64,000 nt of DNA from Nageia nagi (GCA_050084985.1 JBITNC010000001.1:23436001-23500000), one strand, 5' to 3'. Counted from the first letter of the stretch, positions 24,354 through 36,799 are shown. Numbers and translations: made by a program. Notes: generated from the letters alone by a model not told the origin.

Positions 24354-25349
24354 TGTAGATTCCAAAATTTTATTTTCATGTTTAAATAAATACTAAATTT
24401 AGTTATCTACATATGGTTTATTATTTGGAGGGAATATCAACAAAGTAAAATCAAATTCTATATGATATGTTGACTAATCAAGTTTAATTCATGTTTTAGG
24501 TAGAAAAGGACAAACAAATATCATTTCAAAAGACCAATAAAGCTTGTCACAACCTCCTATAAAACCTACCAAATTATTTTGCATATATTATAATTTAAAA
24601 GGGAAAGGCCATCTAAATTTTGAAATTCATTTCATAGAATTCAAACATCTTTAACTATATATTTGCAACTATCACTTAAGCACATTTAAACATTTAATTT
24701 AACATAGATAACAACTACTTCCCATGTTGTTTATCATTAATAGATATAACTCTCTTCATAGGTTCATTGTATATACCCAAAATTATTTTTTTGTATACCA
24801 TGTTTAGTTTGCAATATATAATTTAGGTGTTTTCATATTGTTACATTATAATTGAAGATAAAATATCTAAATCACATAATATTACTATCAATAAAATAAT
24901 TAAGTGCAACCATTAATTTGATTTCAACAACATCAAATGTATATATTTTTTAAACAATAACAATAAAGATAAAATTCACCCCAATGAGACTTAAGATTTG
25001 ATTTAATATGGGGAAAGCTCTACATGGAATAAATTTCCATATAGAGTAACCCACAAGCAACATAGTTGTTGTGCAATCTTGTAAATTTTCCATTAATATC
25101 AAATGCATTAGTTACATCCTTTCTATGTATTCTTATTTCACTATCACATATCTTTCTCAAGTATATCTAATTCCATGGATGAGGAAATCATATATTTTTA
25201 TATCATTTTCATCACATATCATTACTTCTCATGAGAAATCCTTAGTTACATGGATCACACATCCGTGCCCTTCCATTTATTTCATAATAATTTTTTAGGT
25301 TATCAACAATTATTTTCTTCCCATAAGTGAATACAAACCATAATGATTA
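24354..25349 (+). repeat. Left part of a gypsy-type LTR, interrupted by Copia insertion
   Basis: It starts TGTAGATTCC after a polypurine tract. There is no coding signal up to 25,349, where a Copia LTR begins. The sequence on the far side of that Copia element (29,690 onward) has the same composition and reaches a TATA box at 31,285, consistent with the rest of the same LTR. No second copy is in the window to confirm this. Confidence 0.4.
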
Positions 25350-27107
25350 TGTTGGCGATATGCTTGTGTTGGTGTTGTCATTGTTATCAAAGGTTGTTAA
25401 AGGATCACATATGGAAGTCACAATGCCAAAGGTGAGCAAAATTGTTGATGTTAAAAGATATTAGATGGGCAAATATAGGCTTATGTGGTGAAGAATGAGC
25501 TTGTGCAAGCAATAAGGAGGTTATGCAGAAGTTAAGGCTCTTATGCAATAGTAAATAAGCTTATGCAGTGGTAAACAATATTATGCTATGGTAAACAATA
25601 TTATGTTATGGAAAACAAGCTTATGTAGTGGTAAATAGACTTGTATAGTTAAAATAATTATTATGTAGAGAAAAAAGTGTTATGAGGATAATCATGGTGT
25701 TATGCAGTGAAGACAACCCTTATGCAAAGTAAGTAAAAATATTATGCAATTAAAACAAGGCTTGTGTGGTCAATGCAAGGGTTATGCAGATAGATACAAT
25801 ATCTTGTAGTGATGAAGGGTCTTATGCAGAGTAGCACATTCTAATGCAGAATACTCAAGGCCTATGCAATTAAGGCCCAATTCAAAGACATGAAGGTTGT
25901 GCAGAGGCATGATGCATTCTGCGATGAACATGATGGTTATACAAATAGACTTGGTCTTATGTGGATAAAGAATACCTTATGCAGACAATACAATTATGCT
26001 TATGTGAGGGAAATAGGGTTTATGTGGATGAAATAAACCTTATGTGATGAAAGTAATACTTATATGGAGGAAGAAACTCTTATGCAAAGGAAGCATTATA
26101 TATGCAATCAAGAAAATAAGTCTTACACAATGGAAATATGCATTATGTGGTTACCAATAGCCTTATGTAGATGATCAATATATTATGCAAAAAAGTGGAG
26201 TCTTATGCATATGAAACCTAAATTATTACTCAAAGCATGATTTAAATATTCAACATGCATTTAGTGTGATCATGATGTTAGATGCAAGTAACTATCATGT
26301 TAATGATGAACAACATGGTGTAACAGTCATGGGCATACTCTTTGAGTAAATGAGTCTTGGCACTATGGAAAAAAGCTATTGTTATTTATAATTAAGCTTG
26401 ATATTTGGAGTTGTGTGTGATATTTGAGGGAGTAATTATCGATCATGTAATCATAGGCCTACATGCACATTGAAGCAACTGGTAATCATGGCTTGATGTG
26501 TTGATGTTGAACATGAGAGAGGTGAATGTGTTTTGTACAATAATTGAAGATTAGAGAGGGGAATGTTTCCATTGAGAAGAATCAATTAGATTAGTAATGA
26601 GGGTAGGATGATGGCTATGGAGATCATGATAACCTATTTTGATATCCAAGTGTACATAGTTTACTAAGCTAGACCATCGAGGGTCTTCTGAGATAGAGTT
26701 GGAAAGTTTGCCAAAACCTTATTCTTATAATCTACTAAGTTTATGGTTAGCATAGGGGTTGGTGCTCCTTGCAATGGATGCTACATAACTTAGTGTTTAG
26801 CACTCCTTCCATTTGATGTTGGTAAAGTATGGGTTGGTGCTCCTTTTTATTAGCACCATTAAAGTAAATATAAAGTTGTTACTTTGTATTGGGTTGGATT
26901 TAGACCATGATCCAAGCAATCTTATTTGGGGATGTATCTAGAATGGTGAACCTCATTATATCTAGTGTTGTATGATTACCTCTTGATGTGCTTGCCTTAT
27001 TTTCTTTTAGTCTTTATACTATATTATTTTAAGAATTATGAGTTTTAGGTTTTAAATTTTAGCACATTGTTTCAACCCCCCCTCTTAGTGTCACTTTATG
27101 TCCAATA
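25350..27107 (+). repeat. 5' LTR of the gag-only Copia element (expanded)
   Basis: It starts TGTTGGCGATATGCTTGTG and ends CCCTCTTAGTGTCACTTTATG plus TCCAATA. The start and end match the right LTR at 29,028-29,689 closely. It is 1758 bp against 662 bp for its partner; the surplus lies mainly between about 25,600 and 26,680. Confidence 0.75.
25466..26230 (+). repeat. Degenerate TTATGCA-type tandem array
   Basis: CTTATGCA or near variants (TTATGTGG, TTATGTAG, TTATGCAG) recur about every 20-40 bp through this stretch, each followed by a purine-rich spacer of changing length such as 'gtggtaaacaa'. The period is irregular, so this is an old, drifted array. The partner LTR keeps only a handful of units (29,150-29,270). 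Confidence 0.75.
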
Positions 27108-27109
27108 AT

Positions 27110-27122
27110 TAGTATAAGAGCT
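27110..27122 (+). promoter_or_regulatory. Primer-binding site of the gag-only Copia element
   Basis: TAGTATAAGAGCT lies three bases after the LTR end and differs from the common initiator tRNA-Met site TGGTATCAGAGCT at two positions. Confidence 0.6.
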
Positions 27123-27179
27123 AGGCTCCTTCATTAAGTCCAATTGACTAAGGAGTTTCGATATGTGATGCAATGACTA

Positions 27180-28115
27180 GTAGTGAAGGCTTCTCCTCGA
27201 ACATAGCACTACTTTTTAATGGAACCAACTATTCCTTCTATAACCAATAGTGCTTTGGGATTTGACATATGGGAAGATGTAAAAGTTAGGTATTTAGTTC
27301 CTTCTACTCATCCAACAGATGGAGTTGGTAAGAAACTTTATGAGAATGATGCCAAAACATAAATTCCAATTTTGTGTGGATTGGTTGATAGGGAGTTGGT
27401 GAAAATCATGGGTTGTAATACTGCCAAGGATATATAGGATAAATTTAAGAGCATCCATGAAGGTGATGACAAGATAAAGAAAGCCACACTACAGACCTTT
27501 ATATCTCAATTTGAAGTGCTAAAGATGAATGCTGAAGAAGATATTGCTAGCTACATGGTCAAAGTCAATGAAATTATCAATTCCATTTGAAGGTGAGAAG
27601 ATTAAAGATAAATTTATTATCAAAAATATCCTTAGATAATTATCATCCAAGTTTGATGCCAAAGTATTAGCCATCAAAGAAGCAAAGGATTCAACTAATC
27701 TTAATCTAGATGAAATACATGGGACCCTAATTGCCTATGAGATGAGAATTGGGAAGGCCAAGACTAATGAAAAAGAAGTTATCTTCAAAAATACCAAGAT
27801 TCTAATGACTCTAAATTTGTTAGGAAACTCAAATGAGGATAAGGCAAGTATAAAGGTAATTTGCACTTCAAGTGCTTTAGTTATGGTAGAGTTAGTCATT
27901 ATGCTAATAAATGTCCTTACAAGTAGAGAAGTCTTATTTCCAAAGAAGATGAAAGTGAAGTAGATGAGTTTGAAGATGGTACCAGTGAAGCTCTATTTAT
28001 GGTTTTTGAATATTTAGAATCCAATGGTGAGAAATCAAAGGATACAAAATTAGACACTGAAGTAGAAAAAGAACTCATACCTCTTCTTAAAAAAGTATGG
28101 AGAAAGAAGAGGTAG
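27180..28115 (+). pseudogene. Copia gag (UBN2-type) with degraded zinc knuckle
   Basis: Gag forms the virus-like particle and packages the RNA. The frame includes FNGTNYSFYNQ at the start, then LGFDIWEDVKV-type text, HPTDGVGKKLYENDAKT, GLVDRELVKIMGCNTAKDI and FKSIHEGDDKIKKATLQTF. It continues with SQFEVLKMNAEEDIASYMVK, a block KEAKDSTNLNLDEIHGTLIA, and near 27,860 CFSYGRVSHYANKCPYK. In that last piece the CCHC knuckle has lost its second Cys (Tyr) and the GH glycine is Ser. Stops and at least two frameshifts disable it. The C-terminal part has an acidic tail (EDESEVDEFEDGTSEALF). No protease follows. Confidence 0.75.
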
Positions 28116-29015
28116 AAGGTGGAAATGGTTTCAATTCACTCACACTAGCCAATTTGAGGTTACACATTCTCAAGGGGAGCAATTCATAGTTTATATCTTA
28201 TGCTCCTATGTATGGTTGTTCATGTTTTTATTTCTAAGTTGAACTTGAGAATGGTGCATGAATTTAGGGGGAGCATTTCTAGTTGTCTATCTTGTTACTC
28301 TCAAAATTTTGCTATGAACAATGATAATTTTATAACTTACAATGTCACGAACTCCCTCTTTGTATTTTTTCATATTGCTTCAAGGAGAAGGTGTTATATT
28401 ATATTTTCCAAAATACTATAACTAGTGTTTTGAAAGGTGCCTATAGTAATGAATGTTATTTTTGTTATGATAGTCAAAGGTTGCCATATATTATTGTTGG
28501 TTATCATTTATATTATTGGAGATATCAATTATTATTTTCAATGATATTTATTCTTAAGAATGTTATGTTTGCTGGTTGGTATGATAAATTTTTGTTTATT
28601 ATCACTACTATTTTTGTTATGCCAATATGTTGAAGGTTGGTGCTTAATAAGTTATAGTTGTTACAAAGATGAAGATTGCATACTATGGTTGACTATGTCT
28701 TGGAACATCTATAACCTTGAAAATAGACTGTTGTAGTTGTGTTGGTGTTGAAATGACTTGCTTTATTTGATTAATAAGATTGTTATTATTATTATTATTA
28801 ACTTTGATGATTGTTCGTATTATTTTGCTACTATGATTGTTGTGCTATTCAAGATTTGATGATATTACTATTGCTATTGTTAATCAAGTATTTGTTACTA
28901 ATGGAGATTGCTATTGAGTTTTTGATATGCTTTAATGTCCCTCTAACGCAACTTAGCATTATTGAAAAAAAGGGGGAGAGAGATCATGAATGGAGAAATT
29001 TTTGACAATAATGCC
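28116..29015. other. Non-coding internal region of the gag-only element
   Basis: No pol motif is visible. GGGGAGCA occurs at about 28,175 and again (GGGGGAGCATTT) at about 28,270. TTATTATTATTA runs occur near 28,785. This is where pol would normally be, so it has been lost or replaced. Confidence 0.5.
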
Positions 29016-29026
29016 AAAGGGGGAGA
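29016..29026 (+). promoter_or_regulatory. Polypurine tract of the gag-only Copia element
   Basis: AAAGGGGGAGA directly precedes the right LTR (TTATTGGTCATATGCTTGTG), the expected plus-strand primer. Confidence 0.7.
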
Positions 29027-29027
29027 T

Positions 29028-29689
29028 TATTGGTCATATGCTTGTGTTGCTGTTGTCATTGTTGTAAAAGGTTTTCAAAGGATTTCATATGAAGTCATAA
29101 TGCCAAAGGTGAGCAAGATTGCTGATGTTAAAAGATCTTATATAGATAGATATAGGCTTATATAATGAAGAATGATCTTATGCATGCAATAAGGAGGTTA
29201 TGCAAAATTCAAGGCTCTTATGGCATAATAAATAATATTATATAGCATTCAACAAGCTTATGTGAGGGTATTTTGACAAAGAGTTGGCAAGTTTTCCAAA
29301 ACCTTGTTCTTATAATCTGCTAAATTAGTGCTTGACATATGGATTGGTGCTCCTTGCAGTGGGTGCTACAGAACTTAGGGGTTGGTGCTCCTTCTAGTTG
29401 GTGCTAGTAAAGTAGGGGTCAATGCTCTTTTCAGTTGGTACCAATAAACTAAATGTAAAGTTAGTGCTTTGCATTGGGCTAGATTTGGACCATGATCCAA
29501 GCATTTTTATTTGGGGATATAGCCAAAATGGTAAACCTCTTTATATCTAGTGTTGTGTGATTACCTCTTAATGTGCTTGCCTTGTTTTATTTTAGTCTTT
29601 CTACTACATTATTTTAAGCATTATGGGTTTGAGTTTTAAATTTTAACACATTGATTCACCCCCCTCTTAGTGTCACTTCAATTCCAACA
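29028..29689 (+). repeat. 3' LTR of the gag-only Copia element
   Basis: It matches the left LTR at both ends, from CATATGCTTGTGTTG(C/G) to CCCTCTTAGTGTCACTT and TTCCAACA, with many small changes. It is 662 bp long and lacks most of the TTATGCA array present in its partner. Confidence 0.75.
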
Positions 29690-31550
29690 TATTCTCTACT
29701 AAATAATTGTATGTCAAAAATTCACACAATGTTATGAATCCACTCATTTTATATCATAAAATGTAATTCAAATATTGCCATGTATTTTCAAGCCTTCTAT
29801 TTTTTTTATTTTTGCAACATAAGAAAATCTAAAAAATATCTAGATTTTGCAAATATATTTGTTAACATTTGATAGGTAACCAATTTCCTAGCCCATCTTT
29901 TCACCAATTATGTGTGCATATATGTAACAATTAATTCATGAAATACATAAGAAATTTCTTAATCTCTTCATTTATAAATATGTTCTTATAGATTAACATC
30001 ATATATAACTACTTCCACTAATAATTGAATGATAGCAATATTTTTATTTTGAAAAATCATATATGCAATTTTCTACAACAATAACATCTATATTTATTCA
30101 ATAATTTTAGTAGAATCAAAAAATTAAATAGTTGTAGTAGTACATAACTCATAAAATGATCCAAATGACTATAATAAATCTTCTCGTGCATTATTTTTTC
30201 ATGGTATAATGTAAAATTATCATCCCCAATTATTTTACATGCATAATTTATCTTAGAATCCCTTTTTGATCTTATACACAACTAAAATTAAGCAGCTATT
30301 TATGAAGTGGAAGTTAATTAATTATTTAATTCAAATTTTATGACAATTGCAAACTATTTCTTATGCTATGAATTGAAATTTCAACTAAGTCTAATTATTT
30401 TTGGCTAAATGAAGGATTATCATATTATATTTCCAATACATAAACATACTATTGTCCTAAAAGCTTTCCATGCTTGTAATAATAATTATATATATCTCAA
30501 TCTTATGATATTATTTTGTTCTTAGATTTGGCAAAAAGATGCATACATATAACCAATATATATTTATTTTTTCTTTATCCAATGCAATAGTATACTAATT
30601 GATCATGTTATCAAATGTTATTATTTCTCATATAAACCCTATCTAATAATTATGTCAATTATTATATGTAACCAAACTCCATATGTGATTGAACATGGTC
30701 ATCCATGCTAAAATATGTGTGCAAAGTAAAATCATTATATTAGGTTTCCCAAACACAATAATGTATGCAAAATGAAAGCAACAAATAGATCGTCCATACC
30801 CAAAGAAATAATAAAATTTTATGCAAAAGAATGAGATTTCAATATAAGTCATTTATATCAAATACAATGGCCAACATAATATAATAATCTAAATGGATGC
30901 AAGAATAAGGTCACCAAAACTAGGTAATCTATACCAAATAAAAACTCCATGGCATCCTTTGAAGTATCTATATTTCTAAAATATGTGAAATGCTCTTCTA
31001 TATATATGGATATGTAATAAAACTCCAAATTCATGCTCAAATTCATAACAAATTATTTCAGGCTAAGTTTCTAGCTAGCATTTAAACTATTAAGGTTTAA
31101 GAAAAATCATATGAAATGTAGCCATAACAATGCAATCATTGAAACAACCAATATATCCATAGCTTATTATTCAACATATCATCACATTTGACTCTTGAAA
31201 CCATAATTTAAATTCTATATGCGAAATGAGTAAGGAAGGGTTGTGTGAGAGAGAGGGAACCATTCTATTAGGTTTTTCATAGCCTTATAAATAGTTTGCA
31301 TTCCCTCTTTCTATCTTAATAATCTCTTTTTTTTTTACCTTCAACTATTATCTAGTTCCTAAGTTCCAAAACCTTATCTATTATTTGGATGGTGCTAAAA
31401 AACCTCATCATTCCTCATGGCTTTCCTCCTTAAAAAAACTTCCAAAATTCCCATACTATAATTGTATGATAATCTCTTCGTGCTTCCATGATTCATTCCA
31501 TTTTCCTTTGTTTTATTACAATCACTAAGGGAGTATCATCTAGAACATTC
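29690..31550 (+). repeat. Probable right part of the interrupted gypsy LTR
   Basis: No coding signal, similar composition to 24,354-25,349, and a canonical TTATAAATAG at 31,285-31,294 followed by a CT-rich leader. These fit U3 then R/U5 of an LTR. The end is not certain; I stop it before the AT-rich stretch leading to the next element's target site at 31,691. Confidence 0.35.
31285..31294 (+). promoter_or_regulatory. TATA box, probable gypsy LTR promoter
   Basis: TTATAAATAG is followed by TTTGCATTCCCTCTTTC, a pyrimidine-rich start region typical of plant LTR promoters. Confidence 0.5.
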
Positions 31551-31695
31551 CCATATGAGGTGTTATAAACAAAATATTAATTATTAGGATTATTTAATAA
31601 TATTTAATTAAACTAATTAATTACAAAATAATGGTTAATAGCAATTAAACAAATGATGATAATGATATGATTAAGTTAATTGACCTTAACCTATC

Positions 31696-32329
31696 TATAG
31701 ACACCTAAAAATGAATTATTATTTATTAAATAATTAATTTTATAGCATCAATGATATTTATTGTAAAAAGGGGTTAAAATATACCCAAGGCAATGTAATA
31801 AATGTAATGGACCATTGTACAATGTGAAAGGTATCAAATATCAAGAAAGACACCTTAAATCATTCAATGTGCAATGATCTCAAAAATCAAAGAAGACCAA
31901 GATGTTTCTATAAAGACACATCAAAGGCAACACAAGGGATATCATGCAAGGGCATAAAAAATACCAAGAGAGACTTCAACAAAGGCAAGATCACTATATA
32001 TTACCCATAACATGTTTTGTAACACCACCTTTGCATAGATCTATTAAACCCTTTGACTCACTCTCGCATAACTTTTATTCCATTCATTGATCTGCTTATT
32101 CTATGTAGCCAGCAACATGGTATCTTTGGGTCATTAGTGGTATGCATATTTGTGAATGCCATATGATGCTTGGTGAATGGTATCTATTATTTTATGTTTA
32201 TGTAATAATTATGAAGGTACATTATTTATTATTATTCATTTGATGTCATATTTTTGATATATTCTTCAATTAAATATTGTATACAAATAGTGCATTGATT
32301 TATAAAATATGCATTATTTTGGGTCTACA
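31696..32329 (+). repeat. 5' LTR of the Tat-type gypsy element
   Basis: It starts TATAGACACC (its partner starts TGTAGATGCA) and ends TTTTGGGTCTACA, as does the partner. The internal region begins TTTTGGTGAGCC; I do not assign the primer tRNA. The promoter here reads CTATAAAGACAC, a weakened form of the partner's CTATAAATACAC. Confidence 0.9.
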
Positions 32330-32479
32330 TTTTGGTGAGCCTATCTATTTGATTTATCTTACCCTCTAATGAGATCTCATGAGAATTATGTAATGTATCT
32401 ACATCATCAATGGTATGTTTAGCTATTTTTGGGCCATCATTGATGTAAACATAGAGCAATTTATGAAGGAGATTCTTAG

Positions 32480-33580
32480 CATAATGAAAAGAATGGAAAA
32501 AAAAGTCGATACATTTACTAGAATAGGTAGCTCATTAGTGGTTGCAGATCTCGCTGCATGACTTATCAATCTTGATAATAGCAAGAGATCATAGCAAAGT
32601 GAAAAGGACTATGATGGTGTATTCATCTCACCCTTGTCTAAGGAGATCCACAATTTTCCCCTACCACCTGAGCACAAGGACCCCAAGTTTGAGATGTTTA
32701 ATGTTGAACAACACCCCAAACAACATCTTATTAGCTTTCAAGAGGAGTGCTTGTTAAAATTAGGTCTAGAGGAGAATTTGATGGAAACATTCTTCCTAAG
32801 GAGTTTGAAAGGTGATGCTAGTTAGTGGTTTTATAATTTTCCTAGTGTTCAATTAATTCTTTCAAGTCATTGGTCAAGTTATTCATAGGATAATACAAAC
32901 ACAATATCAAAGAGAAAAGTACTGTTACAGAGTTATGCATAATGAGGCAAAGGGGTAATGAAATCCTAAAAAGTACATTCCATGATTCAAAAAGGTATGA
33001 TAATTTATTTGAAGCAATTTATATGAAAGTGAATTTTTTGCTATCTTTAGAGATTCTATCTTGCCAATTATCAATTTACATGCTCCTACTAAGAAGAATG
33101 TGGGAATTGGAGTATTGATATAAGATTTATTACAAAAAGAATTTTTTTTACTTGAGTTAGGGGAGCTCAAGTATGCACCTAATCCATTACATAAGGAGAA
33201 TAGAAATATATATGCTAAAAAGGAAGAAAAAATAGTCCATGTGGCAAATAAACCTACTTCTCCACCAAAGTTCTAAAAATCTGCCACTACAAAATACATA
33301 GGGTATAATTTTCTAATTCAACCAAATTTTATCATGAGGGATCTAATGAAAAAGGAGTTATTACATATAATGGAAAAATCAGACCAAGATGATAATATTC
33401 CCATGGGGAAATTGGATGCTTGTTGCACATTCCATCAAAGGAGGGGTCATGCTATGAATTTTTGTAAGGCATTATAGGCAGCTATATTGGATCTTATTGC
33501 TAAAGGAAAGTATCAAATTTATCAATCATATGCAAATCAAGGAATATATTTTCAATGGACAAATAAGTTTATGTCAATTT
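32480..33580 (+). pseudogene. Tat-type gypsy gag with zinc knuckle
   Basis: Gag is the capsid/nucleocapsid precursor. Readable pieces are NFPLPPEHKDPKFEMFNVEQ and HLISFQEECLLKLGLEENLM, followed by TFFLRSLKGDAS-stop-WF, where the gag family has 'L.G.A..WY'. Near 33,420 comes CCTFHQRRGHAMNFCKAL, the CxxHxxxGHxxxxC form of knuckle seen in Tat and Athila gag proteins. The middle (32,840-33,340) is unreadable in one frame because of many stops. Start and end are approximate. Confidence 0.7.
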
Positions 33581-33929
33581 AAGAAGAGGGCATCCAAGGC
33601 ATGCTCCCAATCTTATTACTGTAGAATAAGTAAGTATCCCACCTAATCCAAAGACATATAGTATGATTGAGCAATTAAAAACTACTCCTGCAAAGACTAT
33701 CTTATATGATCTTATATCCACATCTGAAACACATATGGAGATATTATATGCTTTGTTCAAAAAAGAGGTAGTTCCTACAAATATGTCTATTCCCTATAAA
33801 TATGTTTATTGTTATGTTCTCTGAAAATAATAGAGCTGTTAAGGAATGTGATGCTATCTCTTTTTATAAATATAAAATGCTTAATAAAGATTTTATTGAT
33901 GAGTTTTTAGGTATATATATCACACCTAT

Positions 33930-34220
33930 GATTTATGGATAGGAAATAAAAAGAACATCTGTAGATAATGGATCAACTATTAATGTATGCTCCCATAAGT
34001 TTTTGATTCAACTCAAAGAGAAAGGTGTAGGAATCCATCCACTAGAAGAAGCTGCATTCATAATTAGCGCATACGATATTTCATCTAAAAAACTAGTTGG
34101 GATAGCCACAATCATGGAAACTACAAGAGTAAGGATAATTGTAGCTGAATTTTAGGTTATTGATTCCAAATTGTATATAATTTGTTATTAGGAAGACCAT
34201 GGCTTCATGATATGGATGTA
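33930..34220 (+). pseudogene. Retropepsin-like protease region of Tat-type gypsy
   Basis: The frame reads VDNGSTINVCSHKFLIQL, where the family has a 'DxGSSxN' active site, so the catalytic Asp-Gly region can still be seen. It is followed by HPLEEAAFIISAYDISSKKL then VGIATIMETTRVRIIVAEF and a broken 'ILGRPW' equivalent (YEDHGFMIW). Retropepsins cut the Gag-Pol polyprotein. Stops at several sites show it is dead. Confidence 0.7.
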
Positions 34221-34429
34221 GTCCCATCTATAGTACATAGAAAATTATAATTTGAATTTCAAGGTGAGGTCCATACATTGCTTGGTGATCTAGAGCCATA
34301 TGCTTTTTGTAATGTAGTAAATTTTGAGGAATTCATAATGACTTATCCAAGATATGATATTGAACCCTTGGAACAAAGTGCACTGAGGGAAATTATAGAA
34401 AAATAGACTCATATTATAGAAACATGAAT

Positions 34430-35370
34430 GGGTACATACAAAATTGAGAATGTGGATTTATTTGCATCTATTAAAGATTTGGTATGTCCCAAAATTCTAC
34501 CTATGGAAGGCCATCAGCAGCATGCTTTCTTGCTAGAAGGTTGTTAGTAGCATGAAAATAATGGATATGGAAAAGGATCTTTCTTTGTCACATTTGCATC
34601 ACCTAGTCCTGACAAATCAATGGAAGTCCAAATAACTAATGAAATGGATAAACTTTTTCCATCTCCTTTTGTTCATAAATATATGATTGAAAATTAAAAG
34701 TACAAAGGTGGAGGATTAGAAAATTTTGATCAAGGGATGCCTTCATTTCTTGATAATTCAAAAGCATAATTGACTAAAAATGGATTAGGAAGTGATAGTA
34801 ATACTAAGCAAGCATTGGGACCTATTAATTTTATTAAAGAATGCAATTTGATTGAATTATTTGATGATATTGATAGATATTTGTGGATTGATGATACTAT
34901 TCCTCTAGAATTTGATTACTTTAGTACTAATGATGATATTTTAGAATACTTGGGGGCACATTTAAAGTTGCCTAAGTCTAATGAAAAGAGGTTAGTTAGT
35001 TATGTTCTCAATAAGTATGCTTATTTTTTTCAAGAGGTGAATTTCAATGAAGTGTTTCAAGTTCAAATAGATGATAATGTTACAAATGACATACAAGGAT
35101 TACAAGAATTTCCTTCTCTATTGTAAAAGAAAGATGAGCTTACCTTTTTAATGAAAGAATTGGTGAATGTCAACATTGGAATTACTAATGAGAAAATATT
35201 GGTTCAAATTGGATCAACCCTCCTTACCCCACAATATGAAAGATACAAAAATAAATTTATTGAACATCATAAGAATTTTTCTTGATCTTATAATGATATG
35301 TTTAGTTTAGATCCTTCATTTGTTATGCAAAATATACCACTTAAAAAGGGGGCTAAGCCAATCAAGCAAA
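34430..35370 (+). pseudogene. Linker between protease and RT of Tat-type gypsy
   Basis: It contains the longest open stretch of the linker (34,770-35,126), with acidic, low-complexity text such as FDDIDRYLWIDDTIPLEFDY. This matches the variable region that separates protease from RT in Tat elements. No domain is recognisable. Confidence 0.55.
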
Positions 35371-36540
35371 AGCCAAGAAAAATGCATCCTTCAAAAGATT
35401 TGTTAGTTGAGAAAGAAATAGAGAAATATTTGAATGCTTGATTTATAAGGCCAACTAATTATTCTAAATGGATGGATAACATTCTTCCTATCAAAAAGCC
35501 AACCAAGGAAATAAGGGTTTGCACTAATTTTCAAGATATTAATAATGCTTGTCCTAAATATGAATTCCTATTACCTAATATTGATATGATTATGGATAGC
35601 ATAGCTAGTCATGATATATTATCTTTCATAGATGATTTTTTGGTTATAATAAAATACTAATAAATTTGGATGACCAACATATGATTGCTTTTACTACTTC
35701 ATGGGGAATTTTTGTTGGAAGGTTATGCCTTTTGGACTAAAAAATGTAGGTGCCACTTACCAAAGGGCTATGATTTCAATGTTTCATGAGCACATCCATA
35801 AATCAGTTGAGGTATATGTTAATGACATATTGGTAAAGTCAATCAAGGTCAAGATCATTTCGATATGCTTGAGGAATTCTTCCAAATTTTGAAAAGGTAC
35901 AAACTTAGATTTAAACATCAAAAAATGTGCTTTTGGAGTTACTTTTGGAAAATTGCTTGGTTTCATGGTATCTAAAAGAGGAATTGAAGTAGATCCCAAG
36001 AAAGTAAAAGCCATCATTAGCATGCCTCCCCTAAATAATTTGAAGCAATTAAGGAATATCCAAGGAAAGATTAATTCAGTAAGGAGTTTCATTTCCCAAC
36101 TTGGAGATAAGTGTATACCTTTCACACATTTACTAAAAAAGGATGTTAAATTTGTATGGGATGATAAATGCCAAAAATCTTTCAAGGATATCAAACACTA
36201 TTATCTCAATCCTCCCATCCTTGTGCCTATGGATTTTTCAAAACCTACTTATTTGTATATCTTAGCTACATTATATGCCTTGGGGTAAATAGTATTGCAA
36301 AAGGATGAAGGAAATAAAGAAAGAGCCATCTATTACCTTAGCAAAACTCTTATTGATTATGAAGCTAGGTATATAGCAATGGAAAAACTCTACTTCGGTA
36401 TTGTATTTGATACAAAAACATTGAGACACTATCTACTCTATTGCACTACATTTGTTTTTAGTCATGTTAACCCATTGAAATTTCATGTGGCAAAGCAACA
36501 TTTATCAAGTAGAGTAGTAAAATGGCTAATGTTATTGTAG
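35371..36540 (+). pseudogene. Reverse transcriptase and first RNase H of Tat-type gypsy
   Basis: RT copies element RNA into DNA. Motifs in order: EKEIEKYLNA-stop-FIRPTNYS, NILPIKKPTKEIRVCTNFQD, INNACPKYEFLLPNID, then after a frameshift GNFCWKVMPFGLKNVGATYQ and the catalytic block VEVYVNDILVKS. Gypsy RTs have YVDD here, so one catalytic Asp is Asn, which a G-to-A change explains. From 35,953 come LGFMVSKRGIEVDPKKVKAI and the connection domain, then RNase H (36,295-36,540) with RAIYYLSKTLIDYEARYIAM. Several stops and frame changes are present. Confidence 0.9.
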
Positions 36541-36799
36541 GAGTTTGATATCAATGTGGTGAAATAGAAGCTTGTAAAAGGGTAGGCCATTGCAAATTTG
36601 ATAGTTGAGTTTCCTTAGAATGATGAAATAGTTATCCATGAAGAGTTTTCATATGATTATTAGGATGATCCACACCATTAGCAACATGTATACATATCAA
36701 AAGGCATCTAGTGGCATAATTTTGATAAGATATTGATACCTAATGAATGTGTACCTCACAAAAGATGAACCCATAATTTGGATGTTATACTTTAACAGA

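Larger units (their letters stand above)
25350..29689 (+). mobile_element. Gag-only (non-autonomous) Copia-type element
   Basis: Two direct LTRs bracket an internal region that holds a gag gene but no protease, integrase, RT or RNase H. In order: 5' LTR 25,350-27,107, primer-binding site at 27,110, gag about 27,180-28,115, 0.9 kb of non-coding sequence, polypurine tract, 3' LTR 29,028-29,689. The LTRs share their first ~260 bp and last ~430 bp. The left LTR has about 1.1 kb more because of a degenerate array. I did not find a convincing target-site duplication (GATTA against TATTC). Such an element would need enzymes from a related full-length Copia. It appears to sit inside a gypsy LTR. Confidence 0.75.

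Noticed and set aside
25345-29694. Target-site duplication of the gag-only Copia element
   Set aside because: The flanks GATTA and TATTC do not match, so none is claimed.
28200-31046. Several 60-80 codon frames rich in Phe/Tyr/Ile
   Set aside because: Chance frames in very AT-rich non-coding DNA, with no motif or consistent codon pattern.
35784-36194. Minus-strand 136-codon frame, one of the longest in the window
   Set aside because: It lies opposite clear RT connection-domain sequence and has no motif of its own.
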